Source of the DNA: Warburgia ugandensis
Lineage: Eukaryota; Streptophyta; Magnoliopsida; Canellales; Canellaceae
DNA length: 64,000 bases
Direction: 5' to 3'
Assembly (NCBI GenBank): GCA_035236585.1
Contig: CP141130.1
Coordinates: 31,135,501-31,199,500 of the forward strand
The notes below the pieces were generated by a model. The model saw nothing but the letters and a program-made list of their open reading frames with translations. It searched no databases and was not told the origin of the DNA. Each line of letters opens with the position of its first letter. Position 1 is the first letter of the stretch. This document shows positions 12,011-23,406 of this stretch, one piece after another. A program made the position numbers and the translations under genes.

Positions 12011-12305
12011 TGTTGGTAAAAATCTAGAATTCGTATCCTACATTAACCTAGATCCAATGCTTATTCAAGATTGTTCATCAATTAGAGGGACGATCTGGAT
12101 TGAAACTTTGATCTGACCTTAATTTGTAGAGATCTGGGACAGTCTGCAGATCCTGTAACTCATTGTAGGATATTTATGTTAATTAAGATTGATTTTATGC
12201 ATGCTAAAGTGCTCATTGTAGTTTAATTTATGTTTTCTTATTTAGGTTAATTTTGATATGATCTTAGCATATAGATTGGGTTATTTTGCATGCTGTCTTA
12301 CATCA
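12011..12305 (+). mobile_element. Tentative short LTR of a Gypsy element
   Basis: TGTTGGTAAAA to CTTACATCA lies directly upstream of an initiator-Met primer site. Ends TG/CA and a spacing of four bases to the primer site fit an LTR, but no partner LTR is in the window. Confidence 0.35.
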
Positions 12306-12309
12306 AATG

Positions 12310-12321
12310 TGGTATCAAAGC
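12310..12321 (+). other. Primer-binding site, initiator tRNA-Met type
   Basis: TGGTATCAAAGC differs in one base from TGGTATCAGAGC, the sequence complementary to the 3' end of plant initiator tRNA-Met. Confidence 0.6.
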
Positions 12322-12749
12322 ATAAGGTTGCTTATGATCTACATTAGTTTGCATTTGTAGTCCCCCCACTAATCTGCATTACTTTGCATTCATATCCTTC
12401 CCCCACCCCCCAGATTTGCATTAGATTTTTTTGTGTTTCACACATATCATAGAAAATGATTTTTGTTTACCTTTTAGGAGCTCCATCCTTGAGGGCCTAG
12501 CAAGGGCGTGCCGTCCCTACACCCCTAGCAAGCTAACTATGTAGCTCGACCCACAAAATACTCTATTAAGTGAATTATAAGTCGTTGTGTTTAATTACAC
12601 TCTAGAGGTCTTGTGTTCTCATTCCATTTAGATTTAGAGCAGTGCTTATAGGTTTAAGGTACTTATCATAGAGTTGTATGGTGTTTAGTTGTCAAGTGTC
12701 AAGGCATCCCAGTATATGTTCACCTATAGTGGTCAGTTCTACTAGCTAA

Positions 12750-13455
12750 TGGATTCACAAGTCAGCAAAATCCTTTAGGAAATTCAGGCACAGTTCGCTG
12801 AGTTGAATGATTGTGTAATCAGCCAACAATGTTGAATAGATAGTGCGATGAGATGATCAGGACTCCAACATTTGAGGCCTTAGAGTCATAACATGAACCT
12901 CTCATAGGTAATGTGCATGCTAGATTGCTATGTAGGAACAAGGTAACCATAGAGAAGTTGGTAATCACCGTCATCACAATTATGAGCAGCATAGTGCTAA
13001 AAATTAGGCCTGTCACGCTTGAGATTCCTACCTATGATAGCGATCTCAATCCAAAGCAATTTCTTGACTGGCTTTTAGAGATGGATCATTACTTTGATTG
13101 GTATAAAATGTCTACAGAACAATGGGCCTAGTTTTCCAAAATTAAACTGATTAGTCAAGCAAGGGTCTATTGAACCAATTTCGAGCATCAGCGAGCTACA
13201 GCCATGCGTCCACCCATTTCCACTTAGGACAACATGAAGGAAAGCTTGATAGAGAAATTTGTTCATTTGTCCTACCATTCAAGGTTACTCTATCGGTGGC
13301 ATAACTTACGCCAGGGAAATCTATCTATCATTGAATACATTGCTTGGTTTGATGAGTTTATGATGAGGTGCAATGTAAGGGAGGATCCCTCTATGACCTT
13401 ATCTAGGTAAGGATAGGCCTTCCAGAGGGGAAAAAGCATAGAAATGCGTCTAAAA
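12750..13455 (+). pseudogene. Degenerate Ty3/Gypsy gag (chromovirus-like)
   Basis: Readable plus-strand segments match the plant gag core: EIPTYDSDLNPKQFLDWLLE (about 13021-13080) with MDHYFDWYKM after it, IEKFVHLSYHSRLLYRWHNL (about 13252-13311), and IEYIAWFDEFMMRCNV (about 13330-13377). The order and spacing are those of chromovirus gag. Stops at 13129 (TAG) and elsewhere break the frame, and homology ends where another LTR begins at 13456. Its primer site at 12310 fits this lineage. No protease or pol follows. Confidence 0.7.
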
Positions 13456-14298
13456 TGTGAGATCTACAAAACCCAACTTTTGAGTTGAGGAATTTTGTTA
13501 AATCTATACGATTTCATACTATATCTAAGTTTAGGGACAATCTAACCATCCATTTCTTAATCCAGACCTACAATTAAACAAATAAGTGCTTGATATAGCT
13601 TGAATTTGATCAAGATCATCAATCTAGGTTAGAAACCGATCAGATAATCTTAGTTGTTCAATCGGGTACTATTTGCACAGTAATTTCGTGATTCCTGATC
13701 GTTGATCTGACACCACAGATGCGTTCTAGAGTATTGAATTTGATAATATATGGTACAAATTAAAAAATCTAGATTGAAATTGATCGAAAAACCTAAACCA
13801 TTCGATCAGACAGTAGAGTAATAAGGACCTGACCATTTCTGATTGGTGATCAGATGCCACCATTGTGTACCCTGACCTTTATTAAGTTAACATACTCTAA
13901 AAAATTTAAGATAAATCTACTGAATAGTGAAAGTAACTAGTAGTCACTTAAGAAGAATAGTGGATAGCAATCTAAGACCAATGGTGTGGATTGGAAATCC
14001 AGTAACTAGTGATCATTCAATAGATAATTAATCAATAGCTAATGAAATGCCCTCAGTACAGTAATAAGCACTGTCACTTTACCTTGTGCCGAATAGTGTC
14101 AGGAACTAACTTAGAGGAAACTTCCATACTAGAGAAGCTAAGAGAAAATTCTAGATTTGTATGTCTGAATGTGTGTTTATATTATTACAGAGGTGTGTCT
14201 GATTGGGATGCTTACGAGAATTAAATAATTTATTTGAGTTAGTGAACCTGAAGATCTCCATTTGAGGTAGGTGGAATTAAGATTTGCTATGATTTTTG

Positions 14299-14299
<1 letters not shown>

Positions 14300-14338
<39 letters not shown>
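14300..14338. repeat. (AC)n microsatellite
   Basis: Uninterrupted run of about 19 AC units within the LTR. Confidence 0.95.
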
Positions 14339-14343
<5 letters not shown>

Positions 14344-14504
14344 TGAATCTCGATTGTTAAAACAAGTTTATTTAGACTATGCGATGAATGAGCTAAATAT
14401 GCATGTTGTATTTGAATGTAAATTAAACTGCTCATGTATAAACACATTGTATATTGTGATGTCTCAGTCTGTTTGTCAGTTCACGACACGACACATCCTA
14501 GACC

Positions 14505-14872
14505 AGTGATTGTTTGTTGCCCATCTCCTGGCTGGAACTGATCTTTGAGGCATGATTATGGGTAGCCCATCTCTGCCAAACAGGTCAATATTGTGTCTAC
14601 TATGTACTTTGACCATGGAATGAGGTGTTTTGTAGAGGTTGACTGTGGGTAGCCCATCTCCCTCCGTATGAAACAAATCCTTTACCGGTGACTGTGGGTA
14701 GCCCTTCTCCCATAAAAAGAAAAATATCACAATTGTAGCTAGTGTGATTGTGGGAAGCCCATCTCCTCTGTGTGTATGGAATGATGCATTTTGAGGAGGT
14801 TGATTATGGGTAGCCCATCTACCTCCATATGAAACAAAGCCATGATTGGTGATTGTAGTTAGCCATCTCCCT
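14505..14872 (+). repeat. Interspersed 22-bp motif array inside the LTR
   Basis: About seven imperfect copies of TGATTGTGGGTAGCCCATCTCC occur near 14508, 14551, 14639, 14689, 14746, 14803 and 14852, separated by spacers of roughly 20-65 bases. GGGTAGCCC is itself close to palindromic. Longer spacers repeat as well (GAGGTTGA before the motif, TATGAAACAAA after it), which shows growth by duplication of larger units. Confidence 0.7.
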
Positions 14873-15410
14873 AATAATGGATAATAATAGCATGTATTTG
14901 CATATGTTGTGATTTATGAAAATGTTATGCTGGTATGGATGCATTGAGATTTCTTCTTATTAGTAGTATACTGAAACTATGTCTCAAATGGATTATGGTT
15001 ATATGGAATGTATTATGATTTCAATACTGTGATAAATACTTGACATATTTCAAGCTAAATTGTAAATGATTATAGTTTTGCATGATGTACTATGAACAAT
15101 TGATCTATAGGGTAAAATTATGATTTTGTTATGTATAATTGCATCTTATTCCACCTGCATAAGTGCAAGCTTGCTGAGATATTATACTTGTTTACAATAT
15201 CTTAGAGTAGAGGATTCCCAAGCAATAGGAGTTGTTTAATAACAAGAGTGTGCCTACGAAAGCTTTCGACAAGGACAAGTAAGAATTGGTTTGTGCTTAA
15301 AGCTATTTACTAGAAGAGAGAAAGAGACTATATTGTATTTTGATTATGGGTGTTTTTGAATACTTACGTGATTGGGCTATGATGTGGAAATTTTGGGTGT
15401 CTATTTTTGT

Positions 15411-15777
15411 GACGACCCGGGTTTTCCCATGCATTTTTAAATGCAATATCTAATTCTTAGGGTGGGATGCATCCCTATTTGGAAACCATTTTATAAAAAA
15501 CAATGCAATGCAGTGAAAAATCTTTTCTTTTAAAGGGCATAAAAATGTTTGGATCATTACAATTTTGTTTGAGTATAGTGTTTTTATTATGTTAGATGTA
15601 TAAAAAGGAGACAAAGTCTCCAATTATGTTTTAAAAATGTTAATAAATGTTTATCAGGTACTTCGCAATGACATGCGTTAAATGTCATATGTCCGAAAAA
15701 CTGATGAAACTCTGCTAAATTTTCTATAGAAATAAGTACTTATTTTACCGAGAATCCTTGTTTTGAGAAAAGAAAAA
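15411..15777 (-). mobile_element. Inverted LTR piece inside the composite LTR
   Basis: TGACGACCCGGGTTTTCCC to about 15540 matches the reverse complement of the LTR ending at 41876. The remaining bases to 15777 were not recognised. This could be a truncated insertion or a rearrangement. Confidence 0.5.
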
Positions 15778-15923
15778 TGACACTCGGGGTTTTTTAAAGT
15801 AAATTTAAAAGAAAAATTCTTCCTCTGTTGTATGGTCTTTAAAAATGATTTTTATTAGAGATCGATCTCGCTATGTAAATGTCTTTTGTATTTAAAAATG
15901 TGTAATAAAAACTTGAGTCGTCA

Positions 15924-16389
15924 TAGTATGGAACTGGAAAGTAGAAATAAATAGTTTGAGACCCTTGGAAAATTGACCTGCTGGCTAAAAGAATGCTGTT
16001 CAGGGTGGGATTGAGCATTTTATAGTTAAAAGACTTTTCACAATAACCAAAATACCCTGATAATAAAGACAAATAATTCCACATGTCTGGACATGGAACT
16101 TTGGGCAGTGTTCTTGGAATGGTCGTGTATGATTTTCCCTGGGTCATATTCATGCCAGGAGCTCTTAGAGCATCTAAGTGCATAGCTTAATATTGGTTCA
16201 GAATTCTCAAGTAGTTATTATACTTGCTGTCAGATTGGGTACCACTTGTCCGAAATGGTTGTTAATATTCTTATTGTCATGAGTAGCCTGCTCTTTTGTT
16301 TTATGTGTTTATGGAATACAGATGTATTGGTATTGGGGTATGAGGCACTGAAATTAATTTAATATACAGTTCTTGATGGAAAGGAGTAG
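15924..16389. other. Unassigned sequence
   Basis: No gene or element recognised between the composite LTR and the coding-like piece at 16390. Confidence 0.35.
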
Positions 16390-16524
16390 GCATCTGATCT
16401 TGAAGTTACACTCCTGAAAACTGCAATCTTGGCGTCCCAAGTCCGAACTCTTAAGAAAACAATGAAAGAAAATGAACGGAAAAAGCTAGAGAAGTACATC
16501 AAAAGAATGAAGAAAAAATGGTAG
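16390..16524 (+). pseudogene. Short coding-like fragment with coiled-coil character
   Basis: The frame follows an AG acceptor-like site and runs to TAG at 16522-16524. The peptide ASDLEVTLLKTAILASQVRT continues into a Lys/Glu-rich stretch (LKKTMKENERKKLEKYIKRM) with heptad-like leucines. It sits 36 bases from the 3' end of the thioesterase pseudogene on the other strand. No family recognised; it may be a last exon, possibly of the same unknown gene as 10721-11207. Confidence 0.3.
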
Positions 16525-16560
16525 TGGAGTTATTTACAGAAGTAAACTCAATTTGATGCA

Positions 16561-16812
16561 TCAGTTGTGCTTTCCTTTTGACTTCCATTCTGCACTTGCT
16601 CGGACTATCTCTGCTTTATCATCTTGCATCCGAAGCAGATGTATACTTCCTAAATCAGCTCCAAAAGTACTTGTTTTTTCAAGGTCTGGTTCAATGTCTG
16701 CTGCTTTCATACTTGTCAACGACTCGAGCAAATGGGATTGTCGGCATTCACGTCGGTATTCTAGTGTCATGCTTGTGAGATAGTACTCTTCCAAGACCTT
16801 CGTTGGAACACG
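16561..16812 (-). pseudogene. FATB-like exon 6 (last exon, C-terminus)
   Basis: It follows the acceptor TTTACAG and runs to TGA at 16561-16563. It encodes RVPTKVLEEYYLTSMTLEYR, then RECRQSHLLESLTS, a variable acidic stretch, then IHLLRMQDDKAEIVRASAEW and a short tail. This is the C-terminal end of the second hot-dog domain. No stop interrupts it. Confidence 0.85.
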
Positions 16813-17319
16813 CTGTAAATGAGATGGCAAATAGTAGCAGTTACTCTGCAAGTGCCTAGGTCTTTGATCTAGGTTTCGGCAGTTATTTGCCATTGTCATA
16901 GTCCATTGTTAATTACTGCATTTTCTGTTATTAGTAAAGGAAAGAAATTTTGCGTTTGTGCCCTTTCCAGGTTCTTTTGGTCAGGATTATTGAAGAGTAC
17001 ATTTAAAACTCCAGTCACTTTTACCAATCACAAAGGTTAAGTAGTGGTGAAGCATGATGTAAATGTTTTTTGCGTGCGAAGTTCAGAAATATGGTCTGGT
17101 ACTGCATCTTAATTCAGTTGTGGCAAAGCGGTTTAAGAAACCAAAATGTATCCCTTTAATTTCTAAAAAACTGTTGGCCATCTCTCAATTTGAGGAACCT
17201 TTTTAATAGACCAAGAAAATATCATTTGCTTCATGAATATATCTTTTCAGAATCTGAGGGGTCTGCATGATGCATTGAGGATACTGTTAATGTAATAAGC
17301 AAGTTCAGTGGAGATTTAC

Positions 17320-17388
17320 CTCTAAAATCCGTCCATTATATTTGGCATTGTTTACATGCTGGTTTACGTCCATGTCGCTCCATCTTGG
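17320..17388 (-). pseudogene. FATB-like exon 5 (active-site exon, 69 bp)
   Basis: PRWSDMDVNQHVNNAKYNGR then ILE. Acceptor TACTTCAG, donor GTAAAT. It joins exon 4 in phase (GLA then PRWSD). Asn and His of NQH are retained. The Asn and Arg in KYNGR replace Ile and Trp usual in the family, and may weaken folding. Confidence 0.9.
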
Positions 17389-17555
17389 CTGAAGTACATA
17401 ACAGCAGTAATTAACAGGACCCTCATAAGTTTGTCCATTCAGGGGATCTGAACTTTTCAACTGATGGCATTCACTTTGTCTTCCTTCTGCGGCTATTAAC
17501 GCAGAAGACTGGACAAGAAAAGATATTCTTACAAATTCAACCAAGGCATACTTAC

Positions 17556-17730
17556 GGCTAAACCAGAGCTGATGCTCTCTGCTGTTTCATCATTGAGCTT
17601 GTCTATTTTCTTGCAGTCATTTGTTGCAGGAATCACTGTTCTGTCTATAAAGAAAGGTTGCACCTCTTTCCTCACTTGTTCAGGGATCTTAGACAACATT
17701 CTTGTTTCTCTATTCATAATAACCCATGTG
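17556..17730 (-). pseudogene. FATB-like exon 4
   Basis: Acceptor CATGCAG, donor GTAAGT. It encodes TWVIMNRETRMLSKIPEQVR, then KEVQPFFIDRTVIPATNDCK, then KIDKLNDETAESISSGLA. This is the linker between the two hot-dog halves. The open frame is intact. Confidence 0.9.
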
Positions 17731-17803
17731 CTGCATGGAAAGACAAAAGTAAATGACCTTGGAGCAGCTATAACTATTATGTCCTATTTGGAGGTCAACT
17801 TAC

Positions 17804-17917
17804 CTTGTAGCTGTTGTTATGGTCCTTTGGGTACTGTAATCTCGGATTATCCAATCCGTGCACATTCCGTTTTTACCTGATGCGGCAACCCAAGTATCAA
17901 TTTCGACCACATCGCCC
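17804..17917 (-). pseudogene. FATB-like exon 3 (114 bp)
   Basis: Acceptor ATATCGTAG, donor GTAAGT. It encodes GDVVEIDTWVAASGKNGMCT then DWIIRDYSTQRTITTATS. A Trp codon is split at its start (TG in exon 2, G here). The Cys in GMCTDW replaces an Arg usual in the family. Confidence 0.9.
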
Positions 17918-18040
17918 CTACGATATCATTGATTATCTTATCAGTTTATGATGAAAGCTACATGAACTGTGGAAGTGTGATATCTACTCCCATGATAAAA
18001 AATGGAGAAGTATCAAGTTTTCAAGATGAAATGAACTAAA

Positions 18041-18216
18041 AGAGCAGACCGGTGCATGAAGCTCTTACATATGCGAGGTCTGGGGAAGTGGCAGACCACA
18101 AGGGTCAATAGTATACAGCCATACCTTGCATTTTTGCATGAGGCTGTTTCCATGCCTCGAACCCATGACCTCAAGGTTACACGACAACTATACCTAGCGC
18201 CACGGCTCCCCTTTCA
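18041..18216 (-). mobile_element. Au-type tRNA-derived SINE in the thioesterase intron
   Basis: On the minus strand it has a box-B-like GGGTTCGAGGC followed by the plant Au-SINE 3' body: GACCCTTGTGGTCTGCC, ACTTCCCCAGACCTCGCAT, GTAAGAGCTTCATGCACCGG, and a short T-rich end. It is flanked by near-identical 11-bp duplications, AATGAACTAAA (18030-18040) and AACGAACTAAA (18217-18227), which mark insertion. Confidence 0.85.
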
Positions 18217-18227
18217 AACGAACTAAA

Positions 18228-19168
18228 TCTGAATATTTGGAAAGAAAAAAGTATTTGTAAAGTCATGAGCTCCAATTATCCTTACATTTCCACTTCTTAT
18301 GATGACTGGTTTTCTTGATCAAATGTCATATTTTTCAAATATTTTCTTCTTTCAATTCATTAATTTGAGAAAAGAAAAACATTTAGTGCCAATACTTGTG
18401 TATCCTAGGGTTTAGAGTTCAGTGTTAGGGTTATTTTCTTCTTTCAATTAATTAATTTGAGAAAAGAAAAACATTTAGTGCCATTACTTGTGTATCCTAC
18501 TTCAATTAGTTACCTTGATGATTCTTTTGTTTGAAGAATTCAGCAGTAAGTTATGAAGGAAATTAGTTGATTGTGTTCCTATTGGATGGTTTATGGACTT
18601 GCTCCTCTTGAGTGGAAGGATTCTATTTGTGTTACATGGATCATTATACAAGAGAGTCTTGAATACTGAACTAAGAAGCTTCCATTTCCATTGTTGTAGC
18701 TTGATTTATGGTCATCATTTGTTTATCTTTTATTAAATGTGCATCCTAGTTGTTTATAACATTGCATAGCTTAGAATAGTTTGATCTTTATCTAGCTCAT
18801 TCAACTAAATTGTTGTTTGCATGCTAGAATGAATTGTAAATTGTTACAATTTCATTATATTTTTGAGATTGGTAAATTCAATATTTCAAGGATCACTTCT
18901 GCAAAAGACTGGATGTGTGATTTTTTAAAAGTTGTCATCAAGGTGATATAGGAAAAAAGCTGCTGTACTTTATCATCTACTAGGTAGTATCTAGTTGAAT
19001 TGGAATATCAACAATGCTAAGGAGTATGTAGGACCTCTACCAACAACTTACTGGAGTACTAGAAATCAACCATGAAGTTTATCTAGAATTTTACACATAT
19101 ATACAATCAAAAGCAACAAAAAGGGGGTTTGAGTTGCCATTCGAAAATAGTCCAGAATCAAAGTCATC
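18228..19168. other. Intronic AT-rich sequence without recognised feature
   Basis: No coding match on either strand; exon 2 of the thioesterase was looked for and not found. A local duplication of about 55 bases is visible (ATTTGAGAAAAGAAAAACAT near 18363 and near 18455). Confidence 0.5.
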
Positions 19169-20566
19169 TGTTAAGTGTTTAATTTTGGCTAAAAGACCTT
19201 TAGTTTAACATTCAATTAGATCATCTAACTGTTCAAAAGTGCAAAATTTATCTTGATTTTAAATTTAGCTCAAATTGACCATCCAAACCTTAATTTCTCA
19301 AAATTAACGGTTAGATGATCATTAGAGTTTATTAGATGACTAATGTGCGGGTTAGATGATTCTAATTTAGTCTTTTATTTTGCAGATCAACTAAAAGAAA
19401 TTGGATGGCTCAAATTTACTCTCAATATTGCAGATAAGTGAAGATCAATAATGAGAAGTGTCCTAACTGGAAAAGAATTCCTAATGAGAAGAGTCCTAAT
19501 TTGGGAGAGGATAAAGTTTCGTCATAGGAAGTTACCTCTTCAAGGAAGGAGGTGGAAAAAAACGAGGAAGTGCAAAGGCTATAAAGAGGGAAACCGTATG
19601 GGAGAGGGGGAGTTTACTATTTTCTTTAACTTTGCTTGTTTCCTTTCCTTTGTTTACATTTGTTTGCCCTCTCTTTGCCTTTCATTCATCATTTGTTTTC
19701 AAAGCACCAAACCCAACCTTTGTTTCCATCGCACAAGCCACCATTCCTTTCACTTTAGTCCTACATCCATCGCACCACTGCACAAGTCCTTTCATGTTTC
19801 ACCCTCTCTTTCACGTTCACAAACCAGAAGACCTAGCTATTTTACCACAATTCGCCAACCACCTTCCCTGCACCAGTCATCCTCCATTCTCCGACATTCC
19901 TCCTCTATTCACGGCACCAGGGCCGGTCAATTAATCTCCACTGGCCAACTTGTTTTCTTCGTCAAACCCACCATCTTCGACCAGGACCCATCACTTGATC
20001 CATCATCGTCCGGCCCAGAGGAAGAAAACCCAGATTGTGTTTTCTCCCATCTCTTCTCCTCTTCCTTTCTTCTCTTCTTCTTCTCCCTTCTTCTTTCTTC
20101 CCTCTTCTCCTCCTCCGGTTACATCATCGGGTTCCTATGTGTTTTTTTCATTTTAAAAATTATTTAGATATTCCAATTCTGCCCTTGGCAGATCTGAGAA
20201 ATTCCAACTCTGTCTTCTTTTTAATACCGTCTGAGTCCTCATTTTATTTCCATCTATGTCCCTGAATATTTTGGTTTTTCCTTATCCATGTTCTGCCTAT
20301 CTAGGGACAGTGAATCCAAGATTGCATATTTAGTTTCATTTTCTATTCTTTTTTTTGGGGAATTAGAAGGTCTGTAAGTTGTAGAAGTTAAATAAATTGA
20401 GAATTTTTATTTTATTGTTAGTTTATTTCTGTTATATTCTTTATTTTTATTTTTATTAATTGAATTTTATGTAAAACTCCAATAGTTAAAGCGAGTCCCT
20501 CTGGGATTGACTCGCATTTGCATAGCTATACTACAATAGCCCGTGCACTTGTGAAAAACATCAACA
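19169..20566 (+). mobile_element. 5' LTR of the family 2 Athila-type element
   Basis: 1398 bp, TG..CA. It matches 28935-30284 throughout. It holds a pyrimidine-rich segment (about 20040-20120) longer than in the other LTR. An open frame of 238 codons (19451-20167) is an LTR artefact, not a gene. Confidence 0.95.
19580..19586 (+). promoter_or_regulatory. Probable LTR TATA box (5' LTR)
   Basis: TATAAAG; the same position in the 3' LTR is 29328-29334. Confidence 0.55.
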
Positions 20567-20572
20567 AGTTTT

Positions 20573-20590
20573 TGGCGTCGTTGTCGGGGA
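20573..20590 (+). other. Primer-binding site, tRNA-Asp type
   Basis: TGGCGTCGTTGTCGGGGA starts seven bases after the LTR. It resembles the sequence complementary to the tRNA-Asp 3' end that is typical of Athila elements. Confidence 0.85.
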
Positions 20591-21833
20591 CTTGCAAAGG
20601 AGTTTTTATAAAATTTAATTAAAAAATCCAAAAAATTTTAAAAATTGGAAAAAATCAAAAGGTGTAGGAATTGCAGAGTTTCAACATTTTTGATAATTTT
20701 AGGTGCATTTTTCAATTTTTTTAGTGCATAACCACGTAATTTCCTGAAATTGGTACTTATTTCTAAATTTTCTTTTTCAGGGAAATAGGAAAGTGGAGAA
20801 AATTAGCAAGAAAATCTTCATCAACATGGAAATTTCCCTGCTTTCCAATATTAGGATTTTTTTTTTCCCTTTTGAGTGAAGCTTGTAGTGATGATCCTTG
20901 TAAACTGTAATTTCCATTTTTATTTTAAAGGGTTGTATAATACAGGGCAAGTGTGGGATAAGGTGGCCCACACTTGATCTTCATCAGAAACCTCACTGTA
21001 AGTCTCCTCACTCATTTAAATTCCTAGATTAGGGTATCCATTTAGAGTAAATATGCATTGTTTGGTAGCGTAAATCATATAGAAAGCATCCTCTTATAAT
21101 TGTTGCATTTTTAGGTTTTTGCATTAGTTTATTGCTTTTCATTGCATCTTAGGACACGGTTAATGCTTTAAGGTGATATATATGCTGATTGAACTACCAT
21201 GAAGTGTAAAATTAATTAGTAAGGGCACCCTACCGCCATAATATCAAGGGTGTATTTCATCACCACTCTTTGGCCCACCTAGGATAATCATCTCATGCGC
21301 GCTACCCTAACCTTCAAATCAAATTAAAATCAATCAGAAGAGACCTATAGGGCTATCAGATGCTCATAGGACCCTCTTACTAAGACTCGATTTATTGTCA
21401 CTCTAGTGGCTTTTGAGCACTGTGGTTATTGAGGGTTGTCTAATAAAGCCTCGCTCGTCCCTCACCTCCTGTTGACATTTATGAGGTTTAAATGCCTCCT
21501 TACATGACAGTTGAATTAACCACCTTACGAAGAACCTGACTAGTAAGTAATAATCAAGTCTAAAGGAGAGGAGGAGCACTAGATTAGGTTAATTAAAAGC
21601 ATTGTCCCCACACATATTCAAGAAAATCAATATATTGCTTATTAGCCTAAGGTGTTTGACTGTGCCTTTTTGCTTGCATCACATAGAGTTAGAGTTAGCA
21701 TTTAGAGTAGGACATTTTAGATTAGAAATAGTTCATGCAAGGGCGTTGATCTCAGAACCTTGAGCTACTACCATTAAACCCAAAGATTCAACGCATCCAA
21801 AACCAAGGGGAAAGAAACATAGTTTCTATTCCT
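20591..21833 (+). mobile_element. 5' leader of the family 2 element
   Basis: Non-coding. It aligns with 6183-7306 and with the reverse complement of 55590-56500, although the LTRs of these elements differ. It includes the perfect hairpin arms at 20948-20957 and 20967-20976. Confidence 0.8.
20948..20976. promoter_or_regulatory. Conserved leader hairpin
   Basis: CAAGTGTGGG and CCCACACTTG form a perfect 10-bp stem with a 9-base loop. Counterparts are at 6329-6357 and 56170-56198. Confidence 0.6.
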
Positions 21834-23095
21834 ATGGCTGAACCACTACCAGAGATTGAGCGCAAGACTATTAGAGATTTTTATGTGCCACTCTAACTTA
21901 ATACCCCCTCCTGCATAGCATTACCTCCAACTAATGCTGACCAATTTAAGTTAAAGCTGGGAGTAATTCAGTTACTCCCTACTTTTTATGGTCGAGATCG
22001 AGAAGACTCATACCTACATATCAAGGAGTTCTTTGATATTTGTGCCATATTTAGGTTCCAAAATTTTTCTGATGATTCAATTAGGCTTAGGTTATTCTTG
22101 TTCTCACTTAAGGACAAAACCAAGTCATGGCTTAATTCCTTGGAGGTAGGTTCCATACATACATAGGACTAATTGTCTAAGAAGTTTTTGAACAAGTTCT
22201 TTCTTTTTCACAAAACAAATGCCCTGCATCGTGAAATTATAAAATTTCAACAAAGGGATGATGGACAATATTACAAATGTTGGGAATGGTGGAATGAACT
22301 GCTGCAAAAATTCCCTCACCATGGATTTGAGAAATGACAGCAAGTTCAATACTTCTATGAGGCATTGGCACCTCAAAATAGACAAATGATGGATGCAGTG
22401 AGTGGCGGGACCCTCATGTTAAAAGATGAAAGTGAGGTATGGGAATTCTTTCAAAGTGTAGTCGATAATTCTCAGCAATGGGATTATTCAAATAGGAGAG
22501 AAAGAACTAACCAGCCCATTAATAAAGGAGGTATCTATGAGATAGGAGTACATACTGATCTCTTCGATAAGCTCGACTCTATCTCTAAAAAATCAGATGG
22601 AAGAATGGACAAGCTTGAAACTATGTTTCAATCTTTCATGGCTGTTACATTATCCCAAAAACCTCCACAAGCAGTATGCACTACTTGTTCTAGTCCAGCC
22701 CATTTAACCTTAGCGTAAACATCTAATAAAGTATTCATCGAATATCTTATAGACCAAGCAAATGCATTGAATGCATATCGCCAACCTAGCAACAACCCAT
22801 ATTCTGAGACCTACAACCCTGGATGGGCTAGGCATCCCAATTTGTCTTGGTCAAAGAATAACCACAAAGGGGGGCCATCTGTAAATCCCCCTATCCAAAA
22901 CTTTCCTCTTAGAACTACAGTTCCCCATCAGCCACCTGGCTTTCAACAACCTCTACAACAAAAGAAACCATATTCAGAGGAAAACATCCACACCATGATG
23001 GAACAATTTGCAAAAGATAATGATTACACTAAAAAGGCCTTACACCAATTGCAAAATGATAGTAGACATTTAGCCAATGTCAACTCTTAAGCCAT
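21834..23095 (+). pseudogene. gag of the family 2 Athila-type element (broken)
   Basis: Starts at ATG 21834 (MAEPLPEIERKTIRDFYVPL, then a stop). The gag core follows: DDSIRLRLFLFSLKDKTKSW (about 22074-22133), then a stop in LSKKFLNKFF context, then WWNELLQKFPHHGF (about 22290-22330). Open pieces 22365-22718 and 22767-23090 encode the C-terminal part: a segment with KLDSISKKSDGRMDKLETMF and an Asn/Pro-rich end with YNPGWARHPNLSW, typical of Athila gag. Gag packages the RNA into particles. At least three in-frame stops rule out a full product. Confidence 0.85.
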
Positions 23096-23406
23096 AGCTA
23101 AGCTAAAGGTGCAAATAAGCTAATTGTGATAGAGGAAAGGGTTAGTTCACTAGTCAACCCATCCCTAACCCTAAAGGTCAATTTGAGATATGGTCAAGTT
23201 CGCAAAACCATAACCCTCATGAGCATGCCATGTTCATAATCACCCTTAGAAATGGTCATCAAATCGATAACAAAGAAGGGCAGGCTAAGGAAACTATAGA
23301 GGAAAAAGAGGCAACAAAAATACAAGAAAAAGAGAAAAGACAGAACAATCCTGTAGAACCTACAGTGGAGGCACCCTATGTGCTTAAAGCCCCTTTTCCC
23401 TAATTA

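Larger units (their letters stand above)
13456..15923 (+). mobile_element. Composite LTR related to the Del/Tekay-like family
   Basis: It starts TGTGAGATC, where the gag remnant is cut. It ends with TATTTAAAAATGTGTAATAA and then AAACTTGAGTCGTCA, a decayed form of the terminal sequence shared by the LTRs ending at 6177 and 41876. An inverted piece of the same kind of LTR (TGACGACCCGGGTTTTC onward, 15411 to about 15540) interrupts it. After this the plus-oriented LTR resumes at TGACACTCGGGGTTTT (about 15778). The flanking 5-mers TAAAA and TAGTA do not match, so the ends are not certain. Confidence 0.5.

Noticed and set aside
12481-12560. Possible small RNA gene in GAGGGCCTAGCAAGGGCGTG
   Set aside because: No tRNA boxes in proper spacing and no cloverleaf; part of a retroelement leader.
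14505-14872. Possible CRISPR-like array of spaced repeats
   Set aside because: Plant nuclear LTR context, diverged repeats, variable spacing, and spacers that are themselves repeated.
19451-20167. 238-codon open frame on the plus strand, rich in Ser/Phe/Pro
   Set aside because: It lies wholly inside the 5' LTR of the family 2 element, is not open in the matching part of the 3' LTR, and its composition follows the pyrimidine-rich DNA.
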